This document shows positions 26,653 through 35,598 of a DNA stretch of 64,000 nt, piece after piece. The stretch is taken from NCBI RefSeq assembly GCF_014306135.1, contig NZ_JACRWD010000006.1, positions 1 through 64,000 on the forward strand, given 5' to 3'. The translations under genes and the position numbers were made by a program. Position 1 is the first letter of the stretch, and every line of letters starts with the position of its first letter. The stretch comes from Paraclostridium hominis (GTDB taxonomy: Bacteria; Bacillota; Clostridia; Peptostreptococcales; Peptostreptococcaceae). A model generated the notes under the pieces. The model was not told the DNA's origin and did no database searches. It was given only the letters and a program-made list of their open reading frames with translations.

Positions 26653-27849
26653 TTATTTTATATTATAAATTTCATTCCCTGAAAATACTTCATTAATATC
26701 CTTTTGAAGAATTACTTTTCCATTTGATATTAATTTTATGTTGCTTAATTCCCAGTCATCGCTTATAGGTGTTCTATTTTCTTTTCTAACCCAGTATTTT
26801 GTTATATCATTTGTATTGACTTTTACATCATCTTTTACTTTTAATATATAATTATCTATTTGATTTCTTTCAAAGTCATTTCCTGCATTATCTAAATTCC
26901 ATTCATACTTATTTCCATCTTTAGTTTCGAATCCAAAGTGTACATTATCGTCAGTTCCTGCGTATTCTTTATCTGCTGTTTTTAAAACTACATTAAACTG
27001 ATTTGATAAGCTATTTGCTATTTGATCCTCAGAAACTTCATTTATAAATCTATATAAAAAACCTGCTGTACATACTTGAGAATTTTTTACTGCTTCTCTT
27101 CCTGAATAATCCCAATCATCCCAATTATGTTTCATAGTCGAATGACTATAATATAAAGCTTTTGCCTTTTTAGCATATTTTACAGAGTTTTGAGTCATCC
27201 ATTGATCAAAATCCTTATTAGCTAACGCCTCTTTATATACACCTTGAGTTGTATCATTTCCAGTTGTATTTAAAGCATAATTCTCTTTTCGATTTTCTAC
27301 AAATGTTTCATACTTTACATGACCAGGACTATCTACTGCAGTTACATTAGCTGCATGATATGGTGTATTTAAGTCCCCTAAATAATGCATTCCTTGCCCT
27401 AGTAAAAATGTAGCTTCTTTGTAATTTCCTTTTTTCCATTCATCTTGTGCTAAAGTAGCAAATTTTCTTACTTGTGTTTCAGCGGTATCATAAATAGGTG
27501 ATGCTACATACCATTTATTATCTAGTGTGAAGTTATTTCCCGTGTCTGGATCAAAGAAATGATCCTGATATAAATCATATGCATTAGGATCATAGTCTGG
27601 AAAAGTTGAACCTAATTTTAAATCTTTTAAATACTTGTTTAATATTTCTATGTTTTGTTTTACTGGTTGTGGTTCATTTTTATTTAAATCATTATTTAAC
27701 ATAGTTAATCCATGTTCTGCAATAAGTGCATGTGTTCCAGTTCCGTCTTTTTTACCATCCCAAGCATAAGATGTACCTCCCATAAGTGTACATAATCCTA
27801 ACACAAAAAATGCATTAATTGATTTTTTTAAAATCTTATTTTTCATCAT
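26653..27849 (-). CDS. plc: Zinc-dependent phospholipase C (alpha-toxin family)
   Basis: A secreted 398-residue enzyme that hydrolyses phosphatidylcholine and sphingomyelin, of the Clostridium perfringens alpha-toxin / C. bifermentans and C. sordellii PLC family. A signal peptide ends at SYA, so the mature protein starts with the zinc-binding Trp (WDGKKDGTGTH). Zinc ligands are all in place: THALIAEHG, the Asp in FPDYDPNAYD, DHFFDPD, and GMHYLGDLNTPYH...SPGHVKYE. A C-terminal PLAT/C2 membrane-binding domain covers about residues 275-398, ending SGNEIYNIK. It is full length and apparently intact. Toxic or haemolytic strength cannot be judged from sequence. Confidence 0.95.
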   Translation of the reverse strand: MMKNKILKKSINAFFVLGLCTLMGGTSYAWDGKKDGTGTHALIAEHGLTMLNNDLNKNEPQPVKQNIEILNKYLKDLKLGSTFPDYDPNAYDLYQDHFFDPDTGNNFTLDNKWYVASPIYDTAETQVRKFATLAQDEWKKGNYKEATFLLGQGMHYLGDLNTPYHAANVTAVDSPGHVKYETFVENRKENYALNTTGNDTTQGVYKEALANKDFDQWMTQNSVKYAKKAKALYYSHSTMKHNWDDWDYSGREAVKNSQVCTAGFLYRFINEVSEDQIANSLSNQFNVVLKTADKEYAGTDDNVHFGFETKDGNKYEWNLDNAGNDFERNQIDNYILKVKDDVKVNTNDITKYWVRKENRTPISDDWELSNIKLISNGKVILQKDINEVFSGNEIYNIK

Positions 27850-27979
27850 TTATCCTCCCTAATATATAACAAGAAAATATTTTACCACTTTCTCTTTCCT
27901 ATGATATTAACATTAACATTATTAAAAACAATAATTTTGGACTAATATGCCTATATTATGGAGTAAAATTGAAAATTAT

Positions 27980-28028
27980 AAAAAAAGTACCTCTAATGAT
28001 TATAAAAATCACTTTGAGGCACTTTTTA
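27980..28028 (-). terminator. Terminator after carB
   Basis: Stem aaaaaagtacctc / gaggcacttttt with a few mismatches and a minus-strand T run, directly past the carB stop codon. It ends the pyrF-carA-carB transcript. Confidence 0.8.
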
Positions 28029-28042
28029 ATTGAATAATTCTA

Positions 28043-31000
28043 TTAATCAGCTATGTTATAAACAGCTAATTTTTCTCTATTTATTTCTTTCTTCTTAACC
28101 TCTACTAAAGCCTTTAAAGTATCTAATGATGTCATTACTTCTGTTGAGAACTCTGTAGCAGTTCTTCTTATTTTAAATCCATCTCTAGTTGAATCATTTC
28201 CTTTAGTAGGTGTATTTATAACTATATCAACTTGTTTATTTCTTATAACATCAAGTATATTTGGTCTAGATTCTTCTACTCTATTTACTATTTCTGCATC
28301 TATTCCATTTTCTATTAAAGCTTTTGCAGTTCCTTCAGTTGCTACGAAAGTATATCCTAATTCATTCATGTCTTTAGCTATTTCCATAAACTCATCTTTA
28401 TCATAATTATTTATAGTAGCTAATACTACTCCTCTTTTGTTAGACATCTTCTTACCAGCAGCTAAGAATCCTTTATATAGTGCTTCTTCTAAAGTTTCTC
28501 CAACTCCTAAAACTTCTCCTGTAGATTTCATTTCAGGACCTAGACTTACATCAACTCTAGCAAGTTTAGACATTGAGAATACTGGCACTTTTACAGATAC
28601 TAATTTAGGTTCTTTATAAACTCCTGTTCCATATCCTAAATCTTTTAATTTAGATCCTAACATACATTTTGTAGCCAAATCAACTATAGGCACCTTACTT
28701 ACCTTACTTATATACGGAACTGTTCTACTTGCTCTAGGGTTAACTTCTATTATGTATAGTTCTCCATGGAACTCTATAAATTGTATATTTACCATTCCTA
28801 ATACATTTAACTCTAATGCAATTTTTTTTGTATAATCTAAAATTTTAGCTTTTATCTCATCACTTATGTTTTGACTTGGGTACATAGTTATACTATCTCC
28901 AGAGTGAACTCCAGCTCTTTCTAAGTGCTCCATTATCCCTGGTATTAATATATCTTCTCCATCACATATAGCATCTACTTCTATTTCCCTACCAGTTAAG
29001 TACTTATCTATAAGCACAGGGTTTTTACTATCTCTTAAGAAAGCATCTGTTAAATATTGAGTTAACTTATTTTCATCATAAGTTATTTCCATACCTTGAC
29101 CACCAAGTACATAAGAAGGTCTAACAAGTACTGGATATTCTAACTTCTTAGCTTCTTCGATACCTTCATTTACTGACCATATGGCTTTACCTTTAGGTCT
29201 ATTTATATCTAACTTTTCTAATAATTCATCAAATTTTTCTCTATCTTCTGCTTCATCTATATCTTTACAACTTGTTCCTAAAATTTTTATTTTCTTTTCA
29301 TCTAAGAACTTAGCTAATTTTATAGCAGTTTGACCTCCGAATTGAAGTATAACTCCATCTGGATTTTCTTTTTCTATTATATTTAATACTTCTTCTTCTG
29401 TTAATGGCTCAAAGTATAGCTTATCTGATGTATCAAAATCTGTACTTACTGTTTCTGGGTTGTTATTTATTATTATAGTTTCTATTCCTTGTGCTCTTAA
29501 TGACTTAACACAGTGAACTGAACAATAATCAAACTCTATTCCTTGCCCTATTCTTATAGGTCCAGAGCCAAGTACTATAACTTTCTTTTTATCACTTACT
29601 ACTACTTCATCATATTCTTCATAAGTTGAGTAATAGTATGGAGATAATGCATCAAATTCTCCTCCGCAAGTATCTACCATTTTATACGATGGAGTTATAT
29701 TGTATAGATTTCTTAATTCATAAACTTTTTCTGGACTTATTTTCATTAAGTCAGCTATACCTTTATCTGAGAATCCTTTTTTCTTAAGTTCTAATAAGTA
29801 GTCTTTACTTAAGTCTTCTATATGCATTCCTCTTAATTTCTCTTCTTGTTCTACTATCCATTTAAATTTATTTATAAACCACTTATCAACTCCAGTGATT
29901 TGCTCTATCATTTCTATTTTATAGCCTCTTCTTATCATTTCAGCAAGGTCAAATAGTCTTTCATCATCAGGAACAACTACTCTAGCCTTTAACTGCTCTA
30001 TACTTCTGCTTTCAGAAGCTTTATGCACTAAAGAGTATTTTCCTATTTCTAAAGATCTTATACCTTTAAGTATAGCTGCCTCAAAGTTACTTCCTATACT
30101 CATTATTTCCCCTGTAGCCATCATCTTTGTACCTAATTTTCTATTCGCTTGCTTAAATTTATCAAATGGCCACTTAGGTATTTTAACAACTACATAATCA
30201 AGTGTTGGCTCAAAACATGCATAAGTTTTCTTTGTAACTGCATTTTGTATTTCATCTAGTGTATATCCTAAAGCTATCTTTGCAGCAACCTTTGCTATTG
30301 GATATCCTGTAGCTTTTGATGCAAGAGCTGAAGATCTACTAACTCTTGGGTTTATTTCTATTATTGCATATTCTAAACTATGCGGATTTAAAGCTATCTG
30401 AACATTACATCCACCTTTGACTTCTATGGCATTTATTATATCTATCGATGCTTTTCTAAGCATTTGGTATTCTTTATCACTTAAAGTTTGACTAGGTGCA
30501 ACAACTATACTATCTCCAGTATGAACTCCTACAGGATCTATGTTTTCCATGTTACATACCGTTATACAGTTTCCGTTTCCATCTCTCATTACTTCATATT
30601 CTATTTCTTTCCAACCTTTTATACTTTTTTCTAGTAATACTTGACTTACTGGACTTAATTGTAATCCTTGAGAAAGTATTTCTATCAATTCTTCTTCTGT
30701 TTCAGCTATACCTCCACCAGTTCCTCCAAGTGTATATGCAGGTCTAACTACTACTGGGTATCCTATTTTATTAGCAAAAGCTAATCCATCTTCTAAGTTA
30801 GTTACTATATCACTTACTACTACTGGTTGGTTTATTTCTTTCATAACTTCTCTAAATAAATCTCTGTCTTCACCTTTTTTTATAGATTCTATAGAAGTTC
30901 CTAATACTTTTACATTATATTTATCAAGTATACCTGAATCATAAAGTTCAACTGCTAAGTTAAGTCCTGTTTGACCTCCCATACCTGCTAAGATACTATC

Positions 31001-31249
31001 TGGTCTTTCTTTTTCTATTATTTTTTCTATAAATTCTATTGTTAATGGTTCTATATATATTTTATCCGCTACCTCTTCATCAGTCATTATAGTAGCTGGG
31101 TTACTGTTTATTAAAACAACTTCTATTCCCTCTTCTTTTAAAGCCTGACAAGCTTGTGTTCCAGAGTAATCAAACTCTGCTGCTTGACCTATTATTATAG
31201 GTCCTGACCCTAATACTAATGTCTTTTTAATACTATCTATTTTAGGCAT
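28043..31249 (-). CDS. carB: Carbamoyl-phosphate synthase, large subunit
   Basis: Makes carbamoyl phosphate from bicarbonate, ATP and ammonia supplied by CarA. The 1068-residue length is standard. Two homologous ATP-grasp halves are visible (GSGPIIIGQAAEFDYSGTQAC and GSGPIRIGQGIEFDYCSVHC), each with PSYVLGG or PAYTLGG loops. A C-terminal MGS-like allosteric domain covers about residues 930-1068. It is the last gene of the operon under the PyrR leader. No other pyr gene follows, so pyrB, pyrC, pyrD and pyrE must lie elsewhere. Confidence 0.97.
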   Translation of the reverse strand: MPKIDSIKKTLVLGSGPIIIGQAAEFDYSGTQACQALKEEGIEVVLINSNPATIMTDEEVADKIYIEPLTIEFIEKIIEKERPDSILAGMGGQTGLNLAVELYDSGILDKYNVKVLGTSIESIKKGEDRDLFREVMKEINQPVVVSDIVTNLEDGLAFANKIGYPVVVRPAYTLGGTGGGIAETEEELIEILSQGLQLSPVSQVLLEKSIKGWKEIEYEVMRDGNGNCITVCNMENIDPVGVHTGDSIVVAPSQTLSDKEYQMLRKASIDIINAIEVKGGCNVQIALNPHSLEYAIIEINPRVSRSSALASKATGYPIAKVAAKIALGYTLDEIQNAVTKKTYACFEPTLDYVVVKIPKWPFDKFKQANRKLGTKMMATGEIMSIGSNFEAAILKGIRSLEIGKYSLVHKASESRSIEQLKARVVVPDDERLFDLAEMIRRGYKIEMIEQITGVDKWFINKFKWIVEQEEKLRGMHIEDLSKDYLLELKKKGFSDKGIADLMKISPEKVYELRNLYNITPSYKMVDTCGGEFDALSPYYYSTYEEYDEVVVSDKKKVIVLGSGPIRIGQGIEFDYCSVHCVKSLRAQGIETIIINNNPETVSTDFDTSDKLYFEPLTEEEVLNIIEKENPDGVILQFGGQTAIKLAKFLDEKKIKILGTSCKDIDEAEDREKFDELLEKLDINRPKGKAIWSVNEGIEEAKKLEYPVLVRPSYVLGGQGMEITYDENKLTQYLTDAFLRDSKNPVLIDKYLTGREIEVDAICDGEDILIPGIMEHLERAGVHSGDSITMYPSQNISDEIKAKILDYTKKIALELNVLGMVNIQFIEFHGELYIIEVNPRASRTVPYISKVSKVPIVDLATKCMLGSKLKDLGYGTGVYKEPKLVSVKVPVFSMSKLARVDVSLGPEMKSTGEVLGVGETLEEALYKGFLAAGKKMSNKRGVVLATINNYDKDEFMEIAKDMNELGYTFVATEGTAKALIENGIDAEIVNRVEESRPNILDVIRNKQVDIVINTPTKGNDSTRDGFKIRRTATEFSTEVMTSLDTLKALVEVKKKEINREKLAVYNIAD

Positions 31250-31287
31250 ACTCTTAATCTCCTTATCTGGTTAATTTAAGCAATCTA

Positions 31288-32337
31288 TTATATTAATTCT
31301 AAGAACTTATCGAATATATAATCATTGTCTTTAGGCCCTGGACAAGCCTCTGGGTGATATTGAACACTATATATTGGTAATTCACTGTGTCTCATACCTT
31401 CTACTGTGTTATCGTTTAAGTTTACATGTGTTATGTTCATATTTTCTGGCATTTGTGAAACATAGTACCCATGATTTTGAGATGTTATATAAACTTTTCC
31501 ATCTTCCAAATCTTTAACTGGATGATTTCCACCTCTATGTCCAAACTTAAGCCTTGCTGTTTTTCCACCTAGTGTTAAGGCTAAAAGTTGATGTCCTAAA
31601 CATATACCTGCTATAGGTTTTTTGCCTATTAATTGTCTTATGTTTTCTATAACATCTTCTAAATCTTCTGGATCTCCAGGTCCATTTGATAAGAATATTA
31701 AATCTGGATTTTCATTTAGTATTTCTTCGGCTGTTGTTGTTGCCGGTAAAACTACTAAATCACATCCTCTTGCTTTAAAAGATCTTAATATGTTTTCTTT
31801 AACTCCAAAGTCCATAACTGCTACCTTTGGACCATTCCCCTTTATATATTCTGTTTCTTTTCTAGTTACTGTTTTTACTGCTTCTGTATTTGAGAATTTA
31901 TCTATTTTTGAAACAACATCTTCTAATGTCGCATTATTTTCTAAAGTGATTATCCCTTTCATAGTACCATTGTTTCTTAATATTTTAGTTAATGCTCTAG
32001 TGTCTATACCTTCAAGACCTATAACTTTATTTTGTTTTAAATATGTGTCTATATCCATCTCACATCTAAAGTTATTTGGATTATCACTCTTTTCTCTTAC
32101 TATAAATCCTTTTACATGAACTCCTCTTGATTCCACATCTTCTAGATTTATTCCATAATTCCCAATTAGTGGGTAAGTCATTGTTACTATTTGCCCATAG
32201 TATGATGGATCTGTTAAAACCTCTCCATATCCTGTCATAGAGGTATTAAATACTACTTCTCCTACACTTTCATTTAAATAACCAAAAGCTTTACCTTCAA
32301 ATATCGTTCCATCTTCTAATATTAACTTAGCTTTCAT
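31288..32337 (-). CDS. carA: Carbamoyl-phosphate synthase, small (glutaminase) subunit
   Basis: Hydrolyses glutamine and passes ammonia to CarB. The 349-residue protein has the N-terminal CPSase domain (FGYLNESVGEVVFNTSMTGYGEVLTDPSY) and a class I amidotransferase domain with the catalytic Cys in GICLGHQLLALTLGG and the His/Glu pair in YHPEACPGP. A GGAGGT site precedes the ATG. It lies about 38 bp upstream of carB and 14 bp downstream of pyrF. Confidence 0.97.
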   Translation of the reverse strand: MKAKLILEDGTIFEGKAFGYLNESVGEVVFNTSMTGYGEVLTDPSYYGQIVTMTYPLIGNYGINLEDVESRGVHVKGFIVREKSDNPNNFRCEMDIDTYLKQNKVIGLEGIDTRALTKILRNNGTMKGIITLENNATLEDVVSKIDKFSNTEAVKTVTRKETEYIKGNGPKVAVMDFGVKENILRSFKARGCDLVVLPATTTAEEILNENPDLIFLSNGPGDPEDLEDVIENIRQLIGKKPIAGICLGHQLLALTLGGKTARLKFGHRGGNHPVKDLEDGKVYITSQNHGYYVSQMPENMNITHVNLNDNTVEGMRHSELPIYSVQYHPEACPGPKDNDYIFDKFLELI

Positions 32338-32351
32338 AACTTACCTCCCCC

Positions 32352-33068
32352 TTAGGCATTTTCTATTTCTTTTACTATATTTGTTGCTGCTTGACTTGGA
32401 TTTTCAGCCTTAGTTATTGGTCTTCCAACTACTAAGTAATGAGCTCCTTTATTTATCGCTTCTTTTGGAGTAACAACTCTTTTTTGGTCTCCTTTATCCG
32501 CACTTTCAGGTCTTATTCCTGGACAAACTGTTACAAATTCACTTCCACAAGCTTCTACTATTTTATCAACCTCTTGTGCTGAACAAACTATACCATCTAT
32601 TCCTGCTTCTTTAGCTAATCTAGCTCTTTTTATTGCTAATTCTCCCGCAGTCATATTACAACCTATATCTTGTAAATCTTTATCACTTAATGAAGTTAAT
32701 ACTGTAACTCCTACTATTATTGGTTTTTCTATTCCCAACTTTTCAGCTTCTTCTTTTGCAGCTAATGCACATTGTCTCATTCCTTCCATATCTGAAACAT
32801 GTATTGTCATTAGCCAAACGTTATCTCTAACTGCTGCTCTTACTGCGCTTTGCATTGTATTTGGTATATCGTGAAACTTAAGATCTAAAAATATCTTTTT
32901 ACCCTTTTCTTTTAAATAATCTACTGTTTTACCCCTTGTTGCTACATATTGTTCTAACCCTACTTTAAATATATCTACACTATCTTCTAACTTATCTATT
33001 AATTCCTTAGCTTTATCAAAGTCGTTAGTATCAATTGCTACAATTAGTTTGTCTTTTCCATTTATCAT
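32352..33068 (-). CDS. pyrF: Orotidine 5'-phosphate decarboxylase
   Basis: Decarboxylates OMP to UMP, the last step of UMP synthesis. The 238-residue protein has the catalytic DLKFHDIPNT (Asp-Lys-x-x-Asp type charge network), VGLEQY near residue 37 and the phosphate-binding PGIRP...VVGRPIT at the C-terminus. It is first in the pyrF-carA-carB operon, preceded by an AGGAG site and a 300-bp leader with PyrR-type attenuators. Confidence 0.96.
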   Translation of the reverse strand: MINGKDKLIVAIDTNDFDKAKELIDKLEDSVDIFKVGLEQYVATRGKTVDYLKEKGKKIFLDLKFHDIPNTMQSAVRAAVRDNVWLMTIHVSDMEGMRQCALAAKEEAEKLGIEKPIIVGVTVLTSLSDKDLQDIGCNMTAGELAIKRARLAKEAGIDGIVCSAQEVDKIVEACGSEFVTVCPGIRPESADKGDQKRVVTPKEAINKGAHYLVVGRPITKAENPSQAATNIVKEIENA

Positions 33069-33105
33069 TTTACTCTCTCCTTTTTATATAAAGCCCCTAA
33101 TATCA

Positions 33106-33137
33106 GAAAAATCCTTATACCTAGAGGTATAAGGATT
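33106..33137 (-). terminator. Attenuator terminator 2 of the pyr leader
   Basis: Stem aatccttatacc / ggtataaggatt with a 4-nt loop followed by TTTTT on the minus strand, between PyrR loop 3 and pyrF. It would stop transcription when PyrR-UMP binds the upstream loop. Confidence 0.85.
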
Positions 33138-33176
33138 CAATACTTCATAACTTTGTGTTATGGCGATATCTTTCCC

Positions 33177-33190
33177 AGCCTCTCTGGACT
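33177..33190 (-). promoter_or_regulatory. PyrR binding loop 3 (pyr leader)
   Basis: On the minus strand AGTCCAGAGAGGCT is an exact match to the conserved PyrR RNA-binding loop of Bacillus pyr attenuators. It precedes terminator 2 at 33106-33137. Confidence 0.9.
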
Positions 33191-33223
33191 AGTTTAAAAG
33201 ACTTTATTTTATTTTTATATATT

Positions 33224-33255
33224 AAAAAAACCTCTAACTAATCCAGTTAGAGGTT
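33224..33255 (-). terminator. Attenuator terminator 1 of the pyr leader
   Basis: Stem aacctctaact / agttagaggtt with seven T on the minus strand, lying between PyrR loops 2 and 3. Confidence 0.85.
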
Positions 33256-33293
33256 ATATGTATGCAAATTAAATCTATTTATATAACCTTACT

Positions 33294-33307
33294 AGTCTCT
33301 CTGGACT
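33294..33307 (-). promoter_or_regulatory. PyrR binding loop 2 (pyr leader)
   Basis: On the minus strand AGTCCAGAGAGACT, one base from loop 3, keeps the paired AGTC/GACT stem around the CAGAGA loop. It precedes attenuator terminator 1. Confidence 0.85.
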
Positions 33308-33355
33308 ACTTTCAAGGAAGTTTTTATTTTTAATTTATAAATAAGATTGCTTAAT

Positions 33356-33368
33356 ATCCTCTCGGGAT
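33356..33368 (-). promoter_or_regulatory. Candidate PyrR binding loop 1 (pyr leader)
   Basis: On the minus strand ATCCCGAGAGGAT keeps the TCCnGAGAGG core within a 4-5 bp stem. It lacks a terminator of its own before loop 2, so it may be a degenerate or accessory site. Confidence 0.55.
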
Positions 33369-33453
33369 AATTTAAAGCCTTCTCTTGTGTATAATTATTA
33401 CACTTATTCATATACATGTCAACTATTTTATGTATTTAAGCTATCATAGTATC

Positions 33454-34179
33454 TTAAGATACAATACTTTCAACTGTCTTTTTTAAAAGCAACAAAGATA
33501 CATAGCATTTACTTCCATCTTCCATAGTAATAATTCTTTGTTTTTTATTAATGTTTCTTACTTTATTTTTATTTACAATATAAGACTTATGACATCTTAT
33601 AAATCTATCATCTAATTTTTTTTCTAGTTCTTTTAGGGTTCCATTAAACTCTATGTAACTTTTAGTAGTATTAAGTCCTATAAATCTTTTTTTACAAGTT
33701 TCAAAGTAAAGAATGTCTTCATATTTAATCTTATCTATACAGTCTAATCTTTCAATAAAAAAATAGTCTTTATTTAAGCTATCTTTCATTTTATTATTTG
33801 CACATATTATACATTCTCTTATTCTATGTTTTACTTCTTCATAATCTTCTTTAATAATATAATCAATTGCACCTATGTGATATTTAAAAACAAGATGACT
33901 CATATCTTTATGAGATGTAATCATAATAATTATTGCACTTTTATCGATATTATTTATCTGCCTTGCTAATTCGATTCCATCTATATCCTCACCTATGTTT
34001 ATATCTAAAAAGTACACCCCTCTACCTTTGTTTTCTGATATATAATCTATAATTTTCTTAGATGAGTTACTAGATAATACTATATCACCTTTTATATTTT
34101 CATTTTCTAAAATAGATACTATAGATTTTTCAAGGCTATACCTTTGATCGTCATTGTCCTCACATATAAATATTCTCAC
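33454..34179 (-). CDS. LytTR response regulator (AgrA-like)
   Basis: A 241-residue transcription regulator with a receiver domain (about 1-120; phospho-acceptor Asp in VYFLDINIG near residue 59, Lys in the ITSHKD region) and a LytTR DNA-binding domain (about 135-241; FIGLNTTKSYIEFNGTLKELEKKL and RCHKSYIVNKNKV). It starts at a GTG with an AAGGAGGA site. It lies 12 bp downstream of a GHKL kinase gene. This is the AgrC/AgrA pattern, but no agrB or agrD is beside it, so the signal and targets are unknown. Confidence 0.9.
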   Translation of the reverse strand: MRIFICEDNDDQRYSLEKSIVSILENENIKGDIVLSSNSSKKIIDYISENKGRGVYFLDINIGEDIDGIELARQINNIDKSAIIIMITSHKDMSHLVFKYHIGAIDYIIKEDYEEVKHRIRECIICANNKMKDSLNKDYFFIERLDCIDKIKYEDILYFETCKKRFIGLNTTKSYIEFNGTLKELEKKLDDRFIRCHKSYIVNKNKVRNINKKQRIITMEDGSKCYVSLLLLKKTVESIVS

Positions 34180-34191
34180 CCTAACTCCTCC

Positions 34192-35463
34192 TTATTTATA
34201 TATGTCTAACTTTTGAATAAATTCCCCTTCTGCTTTTATAGTAAAATAAGCATTATTATAGTTACTCAAAATTTCTTTTAAATTGCTAAGTCCAATTCCT
34301 CGTCCTTCCCCTTTTGAGGAGTATCCATTTTTAAACAACTCAGATGTATTCTTTATATTACTTTTATATGTATTTAAAATTATTATTGAAGTTAAATCTT
34401 TTTCATCTATAATCGATAAAGTTATTAATGGATTTTCAGATTCTAAAGAAGCTTCTATACAATTATCTAATGCAATCCCTAAAATCCTGCATAAATCTAA
34501 ACTATTAAAATTTATATATTCTATAACATTTGGAATATATACCTTAATCTCTATTCCTTTTTCTTGAGCCTCTATTAATTTTGAAGCTATTACCCCTTTA
34601 ACTTCTATATATTTTATATTTCCAATTGATGCAAGACTTAGATTGTATAAATCCAAATTTTTTGTTGAACATTCTATATTTGAATAAAAAAATTTTTTCA
34701 ATCCTTCCATATCATTTTCTTCTATATATCCACTCATAGATAAAATAATATTTTTATAATCATGTCTAAATTTTTTTATTTCATTTGTCATATCTTCTAA
34801 TTTTTTATTATATTCATGTATCTCTTTTAATCGGTTTTGATTATTCATTAACATAATTAGAGACATAGTTGATAAAAATGTTAAAAAATTTAAAAATGAC
34901 AACATTAAACTATGTTTAACTTCTAATTCAGTTATACAAGATACATCTATTTGTCTAATAGTCTCAAAATATATGCATATAGAAAGTATACTTATTAACA
35001 AAATTAATATTTTAATTTTAGATTTATATAACACTTCAAAATCTTCAAGTGTTTTCATAAACTTACAGTTTAAAATTTTTGAAACAATAATGATAATTAA
35101 ATATGTAATTAAATAGTATAAAATTAAATACACTATTGAACTTATTTTATATATGTTTATATCTGTTAAAAATAAAACTATATAGTAACAAAAAATATTA
35201 ACTGCTATATATAATACTGTAGATATTAAAGGAATTATAACAGTTAATAAAGTTTTCTTTGTAAGCCTATAAACAAAAATAGCATTTATTATATTTAATC
35301 CATATAAAGGTGATACCTTCAAACATTTAGATACCATACATATACTTATATATAAAATCAAAAAGTATACAGCTAACTTAAGTTTATTTCTTTTAAAATC
35401 ATAAATATTTATAAAACTTAAGCAAATTCCAACACTTGTTAAAAGTATATAAAAATGAAACAT
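34192..35463 (-). CDS. GHKL sensor histidine kinase (AgrC-like)
   Basis: A 423-residue kinase with an N-terminal sensor of about six membrane segments (residues 1-205), then a dimerization helix with the phospho-acceptor His in KKFRHDYKNIILSMSGYI. A GHKL ATPase domain follows (N box LCRILGIALDNCIEA, G box GEGRGIGLSNLKEIL). This is the architecture of AgrC-like peptide sensors. It pairs with the LytTR regulator downstream. I looked upstream for an agrD-like peptide and saw none. Confidence 0.9.
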   Translation of the reverse strand: MFHFYILLTSVGICLSFINIYDFKRNKLKLAVYFLILYISICMVSKCLKVSPLYGLNIINAIFVYRLTKKTLLTVIIPLISTVLYIAVNIFCYYIVLFLTDINIYKISSIVYLILYYLITYLIIIIVSKILNCKFMKTLEDFEVLYKSKIKILILLISILSICIYFETIRQIDVSCITELEVKHSLMLSFLNFLTFLSTMSLIMLMNNQNRLKEIHEYNKKLEDMTNEIKKFRHDYKNIILSMSGYIEENDMEGLKKFFYSNIECSTKNLDLYNLSLASIGNIKYIEVKGVIASKLIEAQEKGIEIKVYIPNVIEYINFNSLDLCRILGIALDNCIEASLESENPLITLSIIDEKDLTSIIILNTYKSNIKNTSELFKNGYSSKGEGRGIGLSNLKEILSNYNNAYFTIKAEGEFIQKLDIYK

Positions 35464-35554
35464 ATCCCATATACCTTTCTAATTAATTTAACAACATTAT
35501 AACATAAATTATCATATTGTTAAATTTTTACATATTTTGATAAATTTATGCAAA

Positions 35555-35598
35555 AATTAAAAAGCAACTCTATAATTTAATAGAGTTACTTTTTAATT
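35555..35598 (-). terminator. Terminator after the nitroreductase gene
   Basis: Stem aattaaaaagcaactcta / tagagttactttttaatt with one mismatch, overlapping the stop codon at 35597. Confidence 0.8.
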
